From: Conus ventricosus
Taxonomy: Eukaryota > Mollusca > Gastropoda > Neogastropoda > Conidae
NCBI GenBank assembly: GCA_018398815.1
Contig: CM031615.1
Location: 47,247,121-47,311,120 of the forward strand
DNA: 64,000 nucleotides
Direction of reading: 5' to 3'
The position numbers and the translations under genes are program-made. Below the pieces are notes generated by a model. The model did no database searches. It saw nothing but the letters and a program-made list of their open reading frames with translations, and had not been told where the DNA came from. Below are positions 20,178 to 32,224 of the stretch, piece after piece. How positions within the stretch are numbered: position 1 is the first letter of the stretch; every line of letters begins with the position of its first letter.

Positions 20178-21305
20178 AGTTTCTTCTTCTTCTTCTTCCT
20201 AAAATACTGGTTCACTCAAAAACGAGTAGGTCACCAGCGCGCATGTTAAAAAGTAAAATAAAATAACATAAAACAGTGCGACTCAGACTGTTGGCCCCTG
20301 GAGCAAATTTAGCAACAAGGGGTCGCACTCAATATTCAAGAAGATAAAAAGCAATGGCCAAATTCAGGCCCAGGTAATAGTAAAATATCAGGGGAAGTAA
20401 AAATAGAAAATCGTCAATATGCAGATCTCAAAACTGTCGAATCAATTTGTCTCTTGAATGAGACCGCACCCGTGGCAATCTTGATGGCACCCGGCAGTGA
20501 GTTCCACAGCCGTACAGAACTGGGATAAAAAAATGTAAGTGGCTGTCAATATTTGATGCACGTATGGTATAACATTGACCGCCACTCCTGGTGCTACTTT
20601 TATTCAATACTAGTTGTTCCATTGGAATATCAATTACTTTAGCTCTGCCTTTGAAAAAGGTGTTAAGTTTAATAAAAGCTCTTCTCTCTTCTAAGGGTTT
20701 CCATTCTAATTTCCTCATGTTCTTCCTAGTATTCCCCTTTTCTCTGATGTGGTTCCCTGTTACGAACCGTGCTGCTCTCTTCTGAATCTTTTCAAGGTTA
20801 TCAATGTCCTTTAGATGGTAAGGATCCCAAACTGAGCAACCATATTCCAGTACTGGTCTAACCAGTGTTTTGTAGCAGTCGTCTTTAACCTTTTGGGGGC
20901 AGTCATTGATATTCCTGTGTAAGAAAGCTAAGATGTTATTTGCTTTCTTACATACTAAATTGAACAGTTCCCTGTGGTACGCCCGACAAGACTGGTTTAC
21001 AATGGGATGATGACCCTTCCACAACAACTTTCTGCGTTCTCCCAACGAGGAATGATCTAGCCCATTTTAGCAAAGAACCTCCAATGCCAATGTGTTCTAA
21101 TTTAAGCAGCAGGCCCTCATGGTCAACCTTATCAAAGGCTTTAGAAAAATCTAATAAAATTGCATCCATTTGCTGTCTGTTGTTAAGACAGTTACTAAAA
21201 TCATTGAGAGTTGTTATAAGTTGAGTCTCACAACTCCTTCGCTGTCTAAAACCATGCTGGGCGTTATTTAAGAAATCATATTTGTCAAGATGGTCCATTA
21301 TGCTA
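20178..21305 (-). pseudogene. CR1/L2-like LINE copy B (internal deletion)
   Basis: Same family as the LINE at 8344-9572, sharing the 3' UTR and (GAA)n tail. It extends further 5' (palm motifs HGFRQRRSCETQL and FSKAFDKVDH at about 21110-21260) but lacks about 341 bp corresponding to 9124-9464, which removes the catalytic FADD box. A further frame slip lies near 20520. It cannot encode an active enzyme. Confidence 0.9.
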
Positions 21306-22091
21306 CTATAGTTTCAGTGACTTAAAAATCTAATCTGAGGGACAGATCATTGACAGTTGAAATGTTAATGTTTTGAACAGCAAGTGATAAGAGAGAATAA
21401 ATTTAAAGGAGTGAACTTTAGCCCTCACTGGCCTCAGTATCTATTCTGACAGATTGGTGATAGACACAACTAATACTTTATCTGACTTAGTTATACACAA
21501 CTTATTTCATTTCACATTGAAAGTGGTTTTCAATCTATAGAATAAAAGTATGTACTATAGCATAACTCTCCAGTATCTTCATTTAAATTCCTGTTTGCAT
21601 TGATTCAGTCTCTCTCTTTCTCTCACTCTTTCTTGTTCACTCTCTCTCTCTGTCTCACTCTCTCTCCCTCTCTCTCTCTCTGTCAATTTCACCATACTCT
21701 TTCTTGCTTCTTTCTGTTCTGCAGTTCTTCTTTTTGTGCTTTTTTGTCCTCCCCGATGTTTTATTATAGACTATAAATTTTCTGCATTGATCAACACCAC
21801 TTGCCTGGAACAGTCGTTTCTGATTGATGAATCAAAACACCAATAATTTGCAAGTAATTTTTCCCAAAGAAATGTGATCTTTGAGTCCTTTTTGTTTAGA
21901 GAGGTTGGCTTAACTTACAAGAAAAACATTTTGTTTTCTGTCTTGTAATATCATGTATGAAGAGACATTTGATAAAAGCACTGAACTGAATTGAAGTATT
22001 CACATGCTCTCATGCACACACATGCATACATGCAGGCATGCATGTGCTTACACATACATGCATGCACGCATACACACACACACACACACAC

Positions 22092-22126
<35 letters not shown>

Positions 22127-23588
22127 CACACACACACACACACAGAGAAAATGTGTGGTTATTGCTGTGGCATATCATACTTCTAACGATGGGACTGTGA
22201 ATGTTGTAATTAAGCATGTGCTGTTGACATTAATGTTCTTGCATTCACTCTGTTACTCACACACACAGATAACATGCTTTGTGTATGTCCTGCATATAAT
22301 AACATCATGTGCTGTTTTCCTTTAAAGTGTGATCCTGCTATAGACTATCATAATGTATACTGAATATGAACTTTGTTTTTTATGTGATGATTAATATGAT
22401 CAAATATCTTGATTATCCAAACCCAAAGGACTAGGACTATTGTTGAGGTTAAGAACTGAAATTCAGACACACAAGTTACAGGAAAGCCATGTTTCGTGGT
22501 TGGTAATCCATTTGCAGTTCAGAAAAATGTCAAAGTGCATGCCTTTAGAGAATTTCTTTCACACTCCTTAGCGCACAGTGCCAGTCCTGGCTCTCCAAAT
22601 GGCCAAAACATCCAACTAATGAATTCACTTCGACATCCTGTCAGGTCATGGCTGGTCACAATCTGCTAAGCATCCTGGACTCCTGATTTTTTTTTCATCT
22701 TCAACTGTGTGCTGCAACAAAATCTGATGGTTTCAGCATAAGTTTTGCTTGGGTTCCTAGTCCCATAAGCATTTGAGGCAATAAAGTGGCTGATCAACTT
22801 TTTTTTCAAGAATGCCACAAGTAAATGATTGTGTAGATTCTTCAGTTCCTTACAAGTTACGTAGATCTGGAATCCAAAGTTCGGAGTTGCATCAAAGACC
22901 TCTGAACATGCAAAAAGATCACAGACTGGGATCTGCCCAAACAGAAGATGTATTACCCTCTACTTCTGGTGGTCACAAAGGTGAAACAATTTTGTGTTGA
23001 TTCGACACAGGCCACAGTCTTTGCATCCTGTCACATGTTAATAAAGTAAAGAACTCCATTATGCATTCAGAGTGAGGTTCCACTCCCTTAAAAACATTTT
23101 CAGGTAGTGTATTAAGACTTACTTGATTTGGATGTAAGTGCATTATAGCAGGCTTTGTGAAAACCCTGCTCAGAGATGTTCCACAAGATGTGATTTTTTT
23201 CAGTTCTGGAAGGAGATCAATATTTTTCATCTGATCAAACATTTTATGCAAGAAAGGATTTTGTTTTTTGCAGTTTTTTGTGAGTTCAAATAAAACTCAT
23301 ATTATCTCCTTTTTCTTTCTTTGTTCATTCACCAATCTATTTCTCACAGCTTATTCAGGCTCAGCCCCGATTCAGAACTCCACTGAATCTCTTCCCTGTA
23401 AGCATAGTGTTTTTTTTCCCCCAATTACATGTTAAAATCATAATAAGTTTGAATTCAGAAACCTGTGTGCTTATTCATGATGCTGGATGAACAGTTAGGG
23501 TGCATTGCTGTTTGATGGGAGGATATTATACGAGAGAAGACATGTTTGTAGGCAGGTGAGTGTGGAAAATAAGAGATCCTCAAAATTC
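21306..23588. other. Unassigned intron 1 sequence with microsatellites
   Basis: Contains a (TC)n run at 21607-21682 and a (CA)n run at 22072-22145. A 92-codon minus-strand frame (23251-22973) shows no family motifs I recognise. Confidence 0.5.
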
Positions 23589-23599
23589 AGATTTGCTCA

Positions 23600-24040
23600 G
23601 GGGGCCGGAATAGCTCAGTTGGTAGAGCGCCGGACTCATGATCCTGGGGTTACGGCTTCGAATTTCGGTACAGGCAGATTTTTCCTTGGAGTTAACATTG
23701 GTTCTGACTCCATTCCCCATACAGTCCTTCGAATTAGACTATAAACCTAGGTTCCGTGTGTGAACGCTTGCACAACATCTTGCACACACGTAAAATCCTA
23801 TCACCAACTTTTGGAAGAGAGATAAGATAAGGTAATGTTGCTTATAGCCCAGCCGACCGAAACTTTTGGAAGAGGAGGCCAGTTTGGCTGTTGGTTACAC
23901 ATAGCATGCACCTTCCTCGAAGATGGAGTATGGCTGCCTTAATGGTGGGATAAAAAACGGTCATACACACAAAACTCCACTGCCTGTACAGGCAGTGTCC
24001 ACAGGAGTATCAGCCTGCGTACGCAGAAAGAAAGAAAGAA
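23600..24040 (+). mobile_element. tRNA-derived SINE with a nested micro-insertion
   Basis: It starts with the same tRNA-like head as 12422 (TAGCTCAGTTGGTAGAGCG), ends in (GAAA)n, and is flanked by the 11-bp duplication AGATTTGCTCA (23589-23599 and 24041-24051). Inside, a segment of about 40 bp (AGATAAGATAAGG, then GTTGCTTATAGCCCAGCCG) sits between two copies of AACTTTTGGAAGAG, so it is a separate later insertion. Confidence 0.9.
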
Positions 24041-24393
24041 AGATTTGCTCATACACAGTTACTCTTTATTAGATCTTCTTTTAATATCCTTTTCATGCTT
24101 GTTGCATATGTATGTTGTAGTAAGAATGCATACGCAAGGTCCATTTGTGTGTGCATGCGTGTGTTTGAGAGAGAGAGAGGAAGTTTATCTTTGAAAGCCC
24201 AAGGTGTGTTCGTTCATGTGTAGTTCATTTACTCAATATAGCTCAGTTTGCAAGAGTAGTATGTCAACATGTACACTTTCCACCAGATTGAACTTCAATT
24301 TTTTACTATGATTTTTTTGTCATCAAGTTAAATAAAAACTTCATGTATCGTTTTTACAAAATTGAAGTCCCAACTCTGCTGTATCTGTTTCAG

Positions 24394-24603
24394 ACACTAC
24401 CTCATTCCCGATTTGGATTCCTGTTTGATATTGATGGCGTAATTGTTCGCGGAAAGAAACTGCTACCATCTGCCCAAGAAGCTTTTCGACTGTTGACAGA
24501 CAAAAATGGAAGTTTTCAAGTGCCTGCGTTGTTTGTCACCAATGCTGGGAATTCTCTGCGCTGTCACAAGGCTCAGCAGCTGTCACAGTGGCTTGACATC
24601 AAC
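24394..24603 (+). CDS. HDHD5: HDHD5-like exon 2: HAD motifs I and II
   Basis: Seventy codons between acceptor CTGTTTCAG and donor AAC|GTAAGT, phase 0 at both ends. It carries FGFLFDIDGV, where the first Asp (residue 49) is the expected nucleophile and the second (51) the acid/base, and FVTNAGN, where Thr86 is the motif II phosphate-binding residue. This block is among the most conserved in HDHD5 (human FGFLFDIDGVLVRG and FVTNAGN). An in-frame reading continues upstream of 24394 and past the donor by chance; neither extension has homology. Confidence 0.95.
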
Positions 24604-25533
24604 GTAAGTTTGGTTTTGAAAAAAAAAAAGGTTTTCATATATTGCTTTTTGAGAGATTGGGCATACATTGATGTTGTTATTATGTACAGATGGTGAATAG
24701 AACACGTTGAAATTTGATATCTTGTCCAGACAAAACAGGAAACTGAATGTGCACAGAAAAATAATCAACAGTTAAAAGATTGCTCTGTGACTGGTTTTAC
24801 TACACGGTGCTGCTTCAGTCACAGATAGACACATGGATGTCATGAAAGAAATGCAATTCCTGATGTTTCAATTTTCATATTCAGTCTGGCATAGAGCAGT
24901 TGTTTTTGTTTTCCTGTCTCAACCAGCCAGTCAGTAAGCGCCTTCAGTTTCGTCTACATCATCAGAAGTAAAAGTTGATTTGTTGTTGTAGATATACCTC
25001 ACAAATGTGCTGAAAAATTAACGCAGTTTTCTTTTTTCCCTTTTTTGTTTTTGTTTTAAGAAGACAATGACTGTGCATAATTGCACAGCTCACATATGAA
25101 TATGTTTCAGCCAGTGGCATTCAGGTTCCTTTCTCTTAGAATTTTACTTGGAGTTTTGAAAAAAAACTTCAGTTTGCCTGAGTGGAAAACTCTCTGGTAT
25201 TATTTTTTGGTGCATACATGCATGTGCATCTTGGTGTCTAAGTGTTCATGTCATTTTTGTCTTTCGTTTGAAAAGATTAGCAGAAATGTTTTGGAATCAT
25301 TCAGAAATGTTACATTGAAAGGGAAAGTAAAGTGGAACCAAAGGTTTATCCCAAATTCTTTTGTTTTATTTTTTCAAAATTTTTTGGGTGGTTGATTCTT
25401 TTTAGGGTTTTGTTGTTTGTTTGGTTAGTTGGGTTGGGGGAGCTGGGATGATAGGTGTAATGGGATAGAGAGGGTTTGGGGGCACATTAAGTTTCCCTAC
25501 ATCCATCATGTTGTCTTAGTTTTGTGATTCCAG
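24604..25533 (+). other. HDHD5-like intron 2
   Basis: Unremarkable intron; nothing recognised. Confidence 0.7.
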
Positions 25534-25737
25534 GTGAAAGAAGAGCAGGTGGTGATGTCCCACAGTCCTCTGAAGATGTTCCAGCAGTTCCATGACAAGC
25601 ACGTGCTCATCAACGGCCAGGGTCCTGTGAAGGAGATTGCCCAGAATCTCGGCTTTAACAGGGTCACCACTGTTGAAGAGCTATGTGCATCCTTCCCTCA
25701 TCTCGACGTCATGGACCACAAGAGGCGACGAGCTGCG
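25534..25737 (+). CDS. HDHD5: HDHD5-like exon 3: start of cap domain
   Basis: Sixty-eight codons, phase 0 at both ends (acceptor ATTCCAG, donor GCG|GTGAGT). The text SHSPLKMF, then LINGQGPVKEIAQNLGF and VTTVEEL, aligns directly with human SHSPMKLF, VSGQGPVMENAQGLGF and VVTVDEL. In subfamily IIA HAD enzymes this is the approach to the cap domain inserted between motifs II and III. Confidence 0.95.
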
Positions 25738-26503
25738 GTGAGTCTCTTGCCATGTTGATCAGTTCATATGTGTAGAATAAGACATATTTCTCTTTGTAGA
25801 GAAATAATGTTAAGTTGGAAGAGTGTATTGTTATAGTTATCACAAACTACAAATTATGGGCATGGAAAGTCTGAAAATGGTTTGATGTCATTCCAGTGTT
25901 GCATAACAACTTCTGAAAAGACCTGCTGGGTCTTCTTATCCTCTGGGACATTTTCAGAGATACTTTTTGGTTTCAGGAGTATGCCAGAATTGATGGGTTT
26001 TTTTTTATCAGTTCGGTTTTCACCATCTTGCAGGATCCACTGATGTATTTATTGCATGAAATAGTACACGATAGCATGCTTATAAATAGACATGTGGTTT
26101 TCCTGCCTTTGCACATGAGTTAGTAAACATCAGCAGTTCAACAAATAGAATCATACAACTCAGCCTGTACCCAGGAAGTGTTAGTATGCTTGTTGTTCTG
26201 ATTGGTTTGAACTAAATAGCAGGAATAGCTGATGTGGTTGAACACACTGACAAGTCTATGTGACATTGACTTAAGTGTTTGGGTATGTTGGTGACTCTAT
26301 TTCCAGTCTCAGTAAACATGCGCATGCATGCGTTTACACATATATGTACTCACTTAGCATGAAATAACATTGAAGTGCAAGATTAATGGGTGAACAGTTT
26401 AAATGTTTGTAATGTAAAAAAAAATTTATCGTTATTTCAGGTCATGATGTTGACATGATGTTATTATTGATTGTTATTGTTTATTATTGGTGGACTGTTT
26501 CAG

Positions 26504-26540
26504 CCTTGTGCCTTCGAGGATTATTTCCCTCCTGTTGAAG
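26504..26540 (+). CDS. HDHD5: HDHD5-like exon 4: 37-nt micro-exon
   Basis: Only 37 nt between GTTTCAG and GTAATTTG. It enters at phase 0 and leaves one base that completes an Ala codon with the CG opening exon 5. Its product PCAFEDYFPPVEA bridges exactly the gap between exons 3 and 5 and corresponds to human PLPRNDFPRIEG. Without it the reading frame of exon 5 would be lost. It is easily missed by gene finders. Confidence 0.9.
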
Positions 26541-27413
26541 GTAATTTGTCTTCTTCCTTGGGCCAGTCTTCCATTGATCTCTTCCTGTCATTCTGATGCA
26601 GGTTATAATTAGAAGGGCAAGGTTGTCAAGATTGATCGGATCCTGGATCTTCCTTTTGACCCAGATCCGCTTGAAAATTTGATGAGTTTCTCCCTTGGAC
26701 TCCTTTTATCTTTCCACCTAGTTTCATTACAACCTATATTGTACCTTTTGCATCACTGTGCCAACCAACTAACTAACTGACAAGGATGAAATCATTTTTT
26801 TTTTTAGATGAATATGGGTACTTCAGGCCAGATCTGTACCATAGTCCTATAGAATTTTACTGTGTTTAATCATGATTCTGAATGATTTTTTTATGTGTAA
26901 TTTTGCCTTTCCTTTTGTCACTTAGAGAAATGATTTGAAGGTTCTTGTGCATTACTGCTTGTATATTATTTGATTGTATTGGATTCTGAACAATGTCTGT
27001 ACATTTGTCCACCTGTCAACATATACACTAATAGAATCTTAATTCTTATCTTGGTTCATTTTATGGGTGACGTGTGTTCCTCTTCGGCTTACTACAACCA
27101 TCATCTCCCACATTTTAAAAAACACTTACAAAGATTTCAGGTACATTTTGCCCTTTTAAATGAAGGGGGAAAAAAGCACATGGCCACAAATATTACTGTT
27201 TCAAAGCTGCTTTCCATTTTTCTTTTCTTTGTTGTTAATAGAGGAGATGGAAAGGAATTGGATGTAAAAGAGCAGAGATAGACGCGTCAGCTGAAAGAGG
27301 AAGGGAGAAAACAAAATTGCTGCTTTGCACATCACAAAACTTGCCCAACTCTTTTTGAGTTTTTTTTTCTTGTCACCACTGCTTTTGTCACTATAGTTGC
27401 TGTTTTTGTTCTC

Positions 27414-27661
27414 ATGATGATGTTTATAGAGATGCCATATTGGTTCTGTGTCAGGGGTGGTGCTGTCATTTTTACTCTTATGATGATGTTTATAGAGATG
27501 CCATATTGGTTCTGTGTCAGGGTGGTGCTGTCATTTTTACTCTTATGATGATGTTAATAGAGTTGCCATGTTGGTTCTGTGTCAGTGATGGTGCTGTCAT
27601 TTTTACTGTCATTATGATGTTTTAAGATATATCATGTTGGCTCTGTATCAGCGGTGATGCT
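27414..27661 (+). repeat. 66-bp minisatellite containing copies of the exon 5 acceptor
   Basis: Units start near 27414, 27480 and 27545, with a fourth partial unit running into exon 5. Each contains TTGGTTCTGTGTCAG followed by a GGTGGTGCTGT-like stretch, equivalent to the true acceptor and first exonic bases at 27637-27662. Confidence 0.85.
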
Positions 27662-27826
27662 GTTTGGGGAGCCGGTCAGATGGGAGATGCCACTTCAGGT
27701 CCTGCTGGATGTCCTTATGTCCAATGGAAAGCCCAACAGCCCACCTCCCAGCCTCCCCTATCCTCACCTGCCTGTACTGGCCTGCAACATGGACTTGCTC
27801 TGGATGGCAGAGGCGCCCACACCCAG
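27652..27826 (+). CDS. HDHD5: HDHD5-like exon 5: cap domain
   Basis: 175 nt, opening with the last two bases of a split Ala codon and closing with AG of a split Arg codon. The product includes LFGEPVRWE and YPHLPVLACNMDLLWMAEA, near identical to human LLGEPVRWE and YPHLPVLASNMDLLWMAEA. The acceptor and first ten exonic bases are also the repeat unit of a minisatellite just upstream (27414-27661), giving three decoy acceptors at 27454, 27520 and 27585. Confidence 0.95.
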
Positions 27827-27879
27827 GTCCGTTCACATTGACGTTATTTTCTGCTGTTGGGTGTATGTGCTGAAAGTCT

Positions 27880-28730
27880 TCAGATAGCTGAAGATTTAGC
27901 TATATTTGGATGCTGCTTATGTCTGCATATAGCGAAAGATTCATCTTATTGTATTGAATGCTGAACATTTCTTCTTACACCTAAAGATTCCTTTTTGTCT
28001 GTGTTTGGGATACTGAATATGTATTCTCACATCAAAGATTTATTTTCTTGTGTCTGTTGGATGCTGAACATGTCTTATTGTAGCTCAAGATTTGTCTTTG
28101 TCTCTGTTGGATGCCAAACCTGTCTTATCGCAGCTAAAGATTTGTCTTTGTGTTGGATGCCAATCGTCTGCTTCTGCTGAAAATTTGGATTTGTGCCTAA
28201 TGCACAACATGTCTGCTTAAAGCTGAACATTTGCATGGGTGCCACTCTTCCGTCTGGGTGACTGAAATCTGTTTTCTGGGCAAGGCCTCAGACGGAAATT
28301 CCGTTTTTCAAGTTTCGTTGTTTCAAAAAAAAAGAAGAAAGTTTAAAAAAAACAACAACAGCTGAATCAGCAGTATTATCATCGAAGCAGCACTGTAGCA
28401 GAAGACCGGAAATGAGGAAGCGCTCTCTATTGTTAAAGACAACACAGGTCCAGTGATCTTTGTTAGCCTACGTCGCTGCCCCTGCTCTCTGCCGGGGCCT
28501 GAGCATCCCCTGAACCCCTGCTTCATTTTCATATTTTTCAGGTTCTCAAAGTGTCACCCCTGCATTTGTCTTCATCTGCATGTTTGTTGTACATGTCTAT
28601 GTGAAGCTGAACATTTGTCTGTGTATTAAATGCTGATTATATCTGCTTCTTTCTTTAGATTTGTCTTTATATTGGGTCTTGTACATGTCTGTTCACAGCT
28701 GAACATTCATGTTTGTCTGCACTGGATGTC
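27880..28730 (+). repeat. Degenerate minisatellite in intron 5
   Basis: Irregular repeats of about 50-60 bp built on GCTGAACAT, GATTTGTCT and TTGGATGC phrases, interrupted by a TIR element at 28234-28562. Confidence 0.6.
28234..28562. mobile_element. Short TIR element, hAT-like MITE
   Basis: The ends CATGGGTGCCACT and, inverted, CAGGGGTGACACT match at 11 of 13 positions, resembling hAT terminal repeats. CATTTG flanks both sides, shorter than the 8-bp duplication expected for hAT, so the class is tentative. Length 329 bp, non-coding. Confidence 0.5.
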
Positions 28731-28949
28731 AGAGATGTCAGCTGTTAGCTGAAGGGAAAAAAGACAGTGAAAAGAATGGAAGCAATCAAAGGCCAGATGT
28801 TGGCATTTTGTGCAAAGTTAATCTCAAGTTGCATGTTTTCCTTGCTTGAAACATGATGTGACACAGAGAAGTGAAACACTTCAGATATGAAGCTACTCTG
28901 TATTAGGGAAAGTAAAAATGGAAAGTAAAGAAATCAGTACTGTTTCACA

Positions 28950-28980
28950 CACACACGCGCACACACACACACACACACAT
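28950..28980. repeat. (CA)n microsatellite
   Basis: Short CA run in intron 5. Confidence 0.9.
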
Positions 28981-29266
28981 GCACTGGCGCACACTGCATA
29001 CAAGCAAAGGCAGAATGTAAGGAAAACTTTAAAGCTTTTTCTTCAACCCTCAGTATTTGTTGTTTGCTTAGTTATCTGAATCAAGAAAGTGTAATCGGTG
29101 TTCATCATTCACACATCTTCTACATTGGGGCTGTTTAAGCACACCACCAGAGACAGAATTTCTAGAATTGCTGTCATGGAGCGAAAATATTTGTTTGCAG
29201 TTATCTCCCTGGCATGCATATGCTCTGTGAGGAATGTAATGATGGTGTGCTGATTTGTCTGCACAG

Positions 29267-29312
29267 ATTTGGACACGGGTGTTTTCTACATGCTCTGGAA
29301 GGACTGTATCAG
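29267..29312 (+). CDS. HDHD5: HDHD5-like exon 6
   Basis: 46 nt (acceptor TGCACAG, donor CAG|GTTTGT). The first A completes Arg with the AG of exon 5; the other 15 codons give FGHGCFLHALEGLYQ, matching human FGHGTFLLCLETIYQ. It ends at phase 0. Confidence 0.93.
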
Positions 29313-30836
29313 GTTTGTTTGATCTTTTATGAAGTAGAATAGTAGGACTTGGTGTAAGATTCTGTCGCAGTTCTGATCAACATGAAAATCATCTGCTACG
29401 TGCATATTTCTGTGTTTTTGCGGGATATTAGATTCTGTGATTTTAGCATTACCACACATTTGAAAAGGAAATAATGCATCAAAAGAGAAAGGTATTTCCA
29501 GTTTGCCTGGAGTATCTGTATCTGATTTATCATGTTCCTTGTGAAAAAGGAAGGGGGGAAAGGGTACAAGGAGAGCTGGTAAGGGAAGGTGGGGATTCGG
29601 TTGGGGGGGGGGGGGAGGGGAGTGGGAGGTGCGTTCTTTTGTGGTTCTCCAGATTTAAACGTGGCAAATAATAAATTGAAACAAAGTCGAAAAGGAAGAT
29701 TTTGTTTTCAATGATTATGAATCATTTGTGTAAATTGGGGGTGGAGGTGTGTGTCTTTTTTGTTTGTTTGTTTTGCACCAACCGTGTCAGTGACTTGCAT
29801 GAAAGCAAACAGGGTTTGATGCACACATGACATTTGCATCTGCCTGCAACCAAGGAATCAGTGATCGGTTCTAAACAAAGAAATAAATCTGAATATGCTA
29901 CTGTTAACTGTGAAGTTGCAAGGCAAAGTAGCAAGATTGTAATATTCTTAAACATAGTGCACCATTTGGGCCTTAATGATTGGTGGACTACGTCCAAGAA
30001 TCTGTTGTGTGGTTGACCTCATGGCTACGGTAATTGTGGCAGGGAGTCGAATCTTGGTTCAGAGCAGTTTTTTCTCTTGGATAATTCATAATGAATAAAG
30101 AAGGCTTCAAAACTGTCTTTCTCCTATCTTGTGTTGCCTTCTGTGAGTTGAAATTGAATGATTTCCTTTGCATGTGGGTGTGTATGTGTGTGTGTGTGTT
30201 TCCCTTAACATCACAAGCCAAAGAATTAAGTTTACATTGAGGCTTTATGGAAGATCTTAACAAAGAACTCAATAAGCCATACAAAAGCCATACAAATTTC
30301 CATAGCTGCAGGAAATGATAGACGATGACTGTGTCTAGCTTTATTAGCATTTGATAATACGATCTGTCAGATGAAATATTGATGAAGTGATGAAATTTAG
30401 CTCCTATTTAACAGGGAACCATGCATGGTTGCACAATTCAGGCATGGTAAAATAGTGTTTTTGCAAAAAAGTTATATTGTTGTAACTGTGGCCTTGAGGT
30501 ATGCCAGTCCAGATCTTCCAGCAGCACACCCAAAGAATGTCAGGCTGCGTGGGTACTCGGTCACTAATTAAGGACAGAAAGGGTTAGTAAGGTGGTAAAT
30601 CTAGTGTAGATAACAGAAAAATGTGCCTGAAAACATGTAGACTAACAGAAAAATGTGCCTGAAAACGCAAGTCTCAAAAGGGAAGCATCTGTACCAAGGG
30701 TTGAGCATGTCTGTATGGAAGTTTCTCACTGTGTCTTGTGTTGCTAGTAGGAAAATCACATAGCTCATGGAAATGTTGTGCTTTGACTTTTGAGCTGAGG
30801 ATGACTAGTGTCTTGTTTGCTGTGATTGAAAAACAG

Positions 30837-30976
30837 AAAATCACAGGCCGAGAGCTGAAGTACACAGCGTTGATCGGCAAACCAAGTGACATCACCTACC
30901 ACCATGCTGACTACCTGCTTCATCAACAGGCCAAGACTCTAGGCATTGATGGAATCCAGACCATTTACTGCATAGG
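30837..30976 (+). CDS. HDHD5: HDHD5-like exon 7: HAD motif III lysine
   Basis: 140 nt (acceptor AAAACAG, donor GG|GTGGGT). The product begins KITGRELKY and contains LIGKPSDITY, where Lys276 is the motif III residue (human LMGKPSILTY). It ends IYCIG with the glycine codon split after two bases, so the next exon must supply one base and then GAC. Confidence 0.94.
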
Positions 30977-31371
30977 GTGGGTCCTCTTTTTGTGCAGGCA
31001 GCTTTGGTTACAGTGCCACTTTTATAGAATGGATTTAGGAAAATAAAGAAAAAAAGGAAGAGCAGGGGGAAGGAGTGGTGGAGGAGGTGGAGGGGGCAAA
31101 CTGATGACTGTATAATTCTTTAGGTGCTTGTGTTCGTATTTGATTATTGTTATATTTTTCCATCATATACGTGTTTCTGTGGGCTTAGACTGTGACATTC
31201 AAGATGTTCTGTGCATGCATTAATGTTATGTAGGTATCTATATCGACTGGGATTATTAATTCAAGAACTGTGAGTAGATTATTCTATGATGTGAAGTGAA
31301 ATTAGTCTGGTGGTATTTAAGAAATGCTAACTGCATTGCAAGGTGTGAAATTATTTTCATTATCAGCTTGC

Positions 31372-31690
31372 TTCATGGGGTAGTGGTTTCTGTGGCAGAC
31401 TTATGATGGAAGGGTTTTGAGTTCCATCCCCATAGTAACCTGGAATCAGGGATACCTACTGCCTGCTGTTTGATGGATTTCCACTGTTTTCTGCCTTTAG
31501 TTTTCACTGAAAAAAAATGTTCAATCCTTTTTCTGGCAGAAGAAACAGATAAAACAGTTCTACAACTCTGTAAGTGTGTATGCCAGTGCAGTGATGTTCT
31601 CATTAGCATCACACTTAAGGAAGCTGATATAGGTCTGTGGAATTCCCATAGAAGGTCCTTAGATTGTAACAGGAAATTGAATGATTTAAG
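31372..31690 (+). mobile_element. Possible old tRNA-derived SINE
   Basis: GGGGTAGTGGTTTCTG and GTTTTGAGTTCCATCC are spaced like degenerate A and B boxes. The rest is too diverged to place. Confidence 0.3.
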
Positions 31691-32224
31691 ATGAGTACCT
31701 CCTCACTCGTACTTACACTCCTCTTCTGTCCTTTTTTTCTCCCTCCCCAACCCTTGCACTTGCAAGTGAAATTTAAAGAGAAAGAGAGGGAACATATACA
31801 TGTGGAAAGCTGGTATTCTTTTTCTGTCCGTACAGTGAATGTGAAGTTTCAGGGCTTTCTTTTCTTGTAACCTTTTGAGGAATTGGTGGTATATACAGCT
31901 GTTTCTCATCACATTAATGTATCAATGTATCATTTGCATATTATGGTATATGTATTACTACTTGATATTTCTTGTAAACTGTTCATGAAAAGAGTTTTTC
32001 AGGGAATAAGAAGAGGATATGGGAGGGAGGTGAGATTGACTGAACAGTATGATTACCTTCATGAATCATTAGACATAAACACTCAACAAGTATGCATTGA
32101 TTATTTGTTCCATTAAAGATTAACATGTACTCAGGAAAGTCGGTTGTAATTTAGATAATTTTCACTTACACGAGATCTGTCTTGACTAAATGAAAACTCA
32201 GCAAAACAGTTTTTCCAGCTGCAG

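Noticed and set aside
21991..22325. Thr/His-rich proteins over (CA)n runs
   Set aside because: Translation of simple repeats in several frames at once.
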